Source: CAVPTL01 sp963727235
GTDB taxonomy: Bacteria; Actinomycetota; Thermoleophilia; Gaiellales; JAICJC01
DNA length: 64,000 nt
Assembly (NCBI GenBank): GCA_963727235.1
Contig: CAVSFZ010000022.1
Coordinates: 1 to 64,000, forward strand
Direction: 5' to 3'
The position numbers and the translations under genes are program-made. Positions 61,799 to 64,000 of this stretch are shown piece after piece. Numbering within the stretch: position 1 is the stretch's first letter; every line of letters begins with the position of its first letter. Below the pieces are notes generated by a model, which was given only the letters and a program-made list of their open reading frames with translations, did no database searches and was not told where the DNA came from.

Positions 61799-62028
61799 TC
61801 TACCCGAAGATTGACACCCTGCTCGAGCACGCCGACTCGAAGTACGCGCTCGTGATCGCCGCGGCCAAACGCACCCGCCAGATCAACGACTACCACCACC
61901 AGCTGGGCGAAGGCAGTTTCGAGAACTTCCCGCCGCCCCTGGTCGAGTCCCGCTCCAAGAACTTCCTGACGATGGCACTCGAGGAGATCGCCGAGGGCAA
62001 GCTGATCGTCGGCAAGTCCCAGATCTGA
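61795..62028 (+). CDS. rpoZ: RNA polymerase omega subunit
   Basis: 77 residues. The omega signature is present: IDTLLEHADSKYALVIAAAK then RTRQIN, and a C-terminal KNFLTMALEEIAEGKLI. It supports assembly of the beta' subunit. ATG overlaps gmk (ATGA). A palindromic repeat starts 5 bases after the stop. Confidence 0.96.
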   Translation: MIYPKIDTLLEHADSKYALVIAAAKRTRQINDYHHQLGEGSFENFPPPLVESRSKNFLTMALEEIAEGKLIVGKSQI

Positions 62029-62032
62029 CCGC

Positions 62033-62065
62033 GTGAATAAAAGGTGCCTGGCACCTTTTATTCAC
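62033..62065. repeat. Palindromic repeat, copy 6 (A4/T4 variant)
   Basis: 33-base perfect palindrome, same arms as copy 1 but with central T. It lies between the convergent rpoZ and phosphoesterase genes, 4 bases from one stop and 3 from the other, where it could terminate both. Confidence 0.92.
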
Positions 62066-62068
62066 CAC

Positions 62069-62830
62069 TTAGATCACGTGTGAGGGCGCGGTCGGCTGGG
62101 TGTGGGATACCAGCCCGCCGTCCGCGTCGATCCGGTGGATCGCGATCGCCTGCGGCTCGTCGACGAACGCCAGCCTGTCGCGGCCGTTGAGATCCAGCCG
62201 CAGCTGAGCCAGCGTGCTGGGGCACACGACCACCGGCACGTGGGCCACCCGTCCGGTGATGCTCCGATGGACATGGCCGGCAATCACGCCGCGCACGTGC
62301 GCGTGTCGACCCACCATCTCGGCGAAGCCGGGGATGTCCGCCAGGCCGATCTCGTCCATCAGCGCGATGCCGGTCACGATCGGCGGATGGTGGATCGCGA
62401 CCACGGTGGGAGTGCGGCCGAGCTCTGTCAACCGGTCATCGATCCACTCCAGCCGCCCGTCGTCAAGTGCTCCGGCGTCCGTGCCCAGAAGCACCGAGTC
62501 ACACATCACCACGGCCACCGCTCCGAGGTCGACCACCTGCTGGCAGTATGTCCCGCCGCCGTTTGCGCCGAAGGCGGCGCGCAGACCCGCTCGGTCGTCG
62601 TGATTGCCGGGGATGACGTACACCGGCGCGGTCAGGTCGGCGAGGATGGCCGCCGCCAGCCGGTAGGACTCCGGCGCACCGTCATCGGTGACGTCTCCGG
62701 TGATCACCACCGCCGACGGCGCCGGCCGAAGCGCGTTTACCCGCTCGACCGCTCGAGCCGCGCCCCAGACGGCCAGCTCGCCCGGAGGGCCGTCGGCGAT
62801 GTGCAGGTCGGTGAGCTGGGCGATCAGCAT
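62069..62830 (-). CDS. Metallophosphoesterase, CpdA/class III cyclic-nucleotide phosphodiesterase-like
   Basis: 253 residues. Metal-ligand motifs in order: LTDLHIADG (D-x-H), VVITGDVTDDG (GD), VIPGNHDDRAGL (GNHD), VVAIHHPPI and VIAGHVHRSITG (GHxH). Family members hydrolyse cAMP or other phosphodiesters. ATG 62830 with TAGCGT on the minus strand (62837-62842) ending 6 bases upstream. Divergent from coaBC. Confidence 0.9.
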   Translation of the reverse strand: MLIAQLTDLHIADGPPGELAVWGAARAVERVNALRPAPSAVVITGDVTDDGAPESYRLAAAILADLTAPVYVIPGNHDDRAGLRAAFGANGGGTYCQQVVDLGAVAVVMCDSVLLGTDAGALDDGRLEWIDDRLTELGRTPTVVAIHHPPIVTGIALMDEIGLADIPGFAEMVGRHAHVRGVIAGHVHRSITGRVAHVPVVVCPSTLAQLRLDLNGRDRLAFVDEPQAIAIHRIDADGGLVSHTQPTAPSHVI

Positions 62831-62904
62831 CGGCGCACGCTAGCGCAGCGGGCGCGCCCGTGATTTGACTCGCGCCCGGCGGCGGGTTGATGCACACTAC
62901 GTGC

Positions 62905-64000
62905 ATGATCATCGTGGGGGTGTGCGGCGGCATCGCGGCCTATAAGACCTGTGAGCTGGTGCGGCTACTGGTGGGGGCCGGTCACGACGTGCAGGTGATT
63001 CAGACGCCGGAGTCCCGGCGGTTCGTCGGACCGACCACGTTCGCGGCCCTGTCTCGCCGGCCGGTGCTGACCGACGACGCCGACACGGTGTTCCCGCATC
63101 TGGACGCATCCGGCCGTGCCGAGCTGCTCTGCATAGCCCCGCTGACCGCCACCACAATGGCCCGGCTCGCCCACGGCGAGGCCTCCAACGTGCTCACCGC
63201 GACGGCGCTCGCGTTCCCTGGTGCGGTGGTGGCCGCACCGGCAATGAACCCGCGCATGTGGACGGCGGACGCCACCCGGCAAAATCTCGCGACGCTCCTG
63301 CAGCGCGGAGTCGAGGTGGTCGGGCCAGAGCATGGCGATACGGCCGAGGGCGAGATCGGTGTCGGCCGCATGGCCGAGCCCGACCAGATCGCGATGGCGG
63401 TGCAAAACCGGCTGGAGGCCGGCTCGAGCCTCGCAGGCACGCGGGTGCTGGTCACCGCGGGCGGCACCCGGGAGGCGCTCGACGCGGTCCGCTACCTGGG
63501 CAACCGCTCCAGCGGTCGGATGGGCGCGGCGGTGGCCGATGAGGCCGCCCGGCGAGGAGCGGACGTCACCCTGATCCGCAGCGGCGGCGCGGTTGCGCCT
63601 GCAGCAGCGATGCGGGTGCTCCACGCCGAGTCGGCGGCAGAGCTCGAGCACGCAACGCTTGCCGAGGCGGCTTCGGCCGACATCGTGGTGATGGCCGCAG
63701 CCGTGGCGGACTACCGGCCGGTGGCCCCCGCGGACGGGAAACGCACCAAGGACGGCGAGCGATGGACGGTTGAGCTGGAGCCCACCACCGACATCCTGGC
63801 GCGGCTGGGCGAGGCTCGCCGGCCGGGTCAGCTGGTGGTCGGGTTTGCGGCCGAACACGGAGCCGGCGGGGTGGAGCGAGCGCGGGCCAAGCTCGACCGC
63901 AAGGGCGCCGACATGATCGTCATGAACGACGTCAGCCGCGGCGATATCGGCTTTGACGTGGACACCAACGAGGTCACACTGGTCACCACCGACGGCGAGC
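62905..64000 (+). CDS. coaBC: Phosphopantothenoylcysteine decarboxylase/synthetase CoaBC (3' end outside window)
   Basis: At least 365 residues, running off the window. CoaC half: MIIVGVCGGIAAYKTCELVR, FVGPTTFAALSRRPV and APAMNPRMW. CoaB half from about 173: VLVTAGGTREALDAVRYLGN then RSSGRMG, VMAAAVADYRPV and the lysine-containing KRTKDGERW. The fused enzyme makes 4'-phosphopantetheine for CoA. CACACT (62893-62898) lies 6 bases before the ATG. Follows the mihF-gmk-rpoZ block as in other actinobacteria. Confidence 0.95.
   Translation, partial: MIIVGVCGGIAAYKTCELVRLLVGAGHDVQVIQTPESRRFVGPTTFAALSRRPVLTDDADTVFPHLDASGRAELLCIAPLTATTMARLAHGEASNVLTATALAFPGAVVAAPAMNPRMWTADATRQNLATLLQRGVEVVGPEHGDTAEGEIGVGRMAEPDQIAMAVQNRLEAGSSLAGTRVLVTAGGTREALDAVRYLGNRSSGRMGAAVADEAARRGADVTLIRSGGAVAPAAAMRVLHAESAAELEHATLAEAASADIVVMAAAVADYRPVAPADGKRTKDGERWTVELEPTTDILARLGEARRPGQLVVGFAAEHGAGGVERARAKLDRKGADMIVMNDVSRGDIGFDVDTNEVTLVTTDGE

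Overview
This is about 64 kb of GC-rich chromosome, densely coded on both strands. Many genes overlap by 4 bases (ATGA/GTGA), and GTG starts are common. An actinobacterium is indicated by the actinobacterial integration host factor mihF, the order pyrR-pyrB-pyrC-carA-carB-pyrK-pyrD-mihF-gmk-rpoZ-coaBC, Gram-positive-type LexA boxes (CGAAC-N4-GTTCG), an ECF42-type sigma factor with its YciI/DGPF partner, and many leaderless promoters. The mix of genes suggests a deep actinobacterial lineage such as Thermoleophilia/Solirubrobacterales; that placement is inference. No prophage, IS transposase, CRISPR array, rRNA or replication origin is visible. There are two tRNA genes, one CAU (probably tRNA-Ile2) and one Arg(CCG).

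Layout. 0.1-7.4 kb: small proteins, a candidate structured RNA, an MFS exporter, secreted or lipid-anchored proteins, an orphan Flp pilin, an O-methyltransferase and a GT87-type membrane glycosyltransferase whose 3' end runs into a tRNA. 7.5-13.2 kb: a Crp/Fnr regulator, pdxS-pdxT-yebC (vitamin B6 synthesis plus a YebC-family protein), and ruvC-ruvA-ruvB behind a LexA box. 13.2-19.7 kb: queA-tgt (queuosine), a fused secDF and a GAF/HD-GYP protein. 19.7-26.3 kb: an unusual envelope/glycan-like cluster with a deacetylase-like protein, an ATP-grasp ligase, two alkaline-phosphatase-superfamily enzymes and a glycosyltransferase. 26.5-33.6 kb: an ABC1/AarF kinase-like protein, recJ, rel and small membrane proteins. 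33.6-42.5 kb: a MITE-like element, then mixed metabolism and stress genes: a free-Met-sulfoxide-reductase-like protein, a thioesterase, a phosphomannomutase, HIT, CorA, LOG, an AlkA-like glycosylase, YciI plus ECF42 sigma, and GNATs. 43.2-48.0 kb: a dipeptide-epimerase/DUF1611 pair, a GNAT and two tandem M29 aminopeptidases, which look like a D-amino-acid or cell-wall peptide recovery unit. 48.0-51.9 kb: a divergent folP homologue facing a two-gene SOS operon (LysM protein plus unknown), then RNase Z, a methyltransferase and a uracil-DNA glycosylase. 51.9-62.0 kb: the pyrimidine operon with a PyrR-binding leader, then mihF-gmk-rpoZ. 62.0-64.0 kb: a metallophosphoesterase and the 5' part of coaBC.

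The most interesting items are four. First, a compact SOS-controlled operon has two LexA boxes, one filling the 17-bp promoter spacer and one covering the start codon. Second, a -10-like hexamer ends exactly 6-7 bases before the start codon for about 20 genes. Third, six copies of a perfect palindrome centred on GGTGCC-W-GGCACC sit at gene ends, and two of them supply the stop codon of the adjacent gene. Fourth, a 161-bp inverted-repeat element has a second partial copy 23 kb away. No intergenic stretch exceeds 300 bases. Positions 1-104 hold no feature I can identify.
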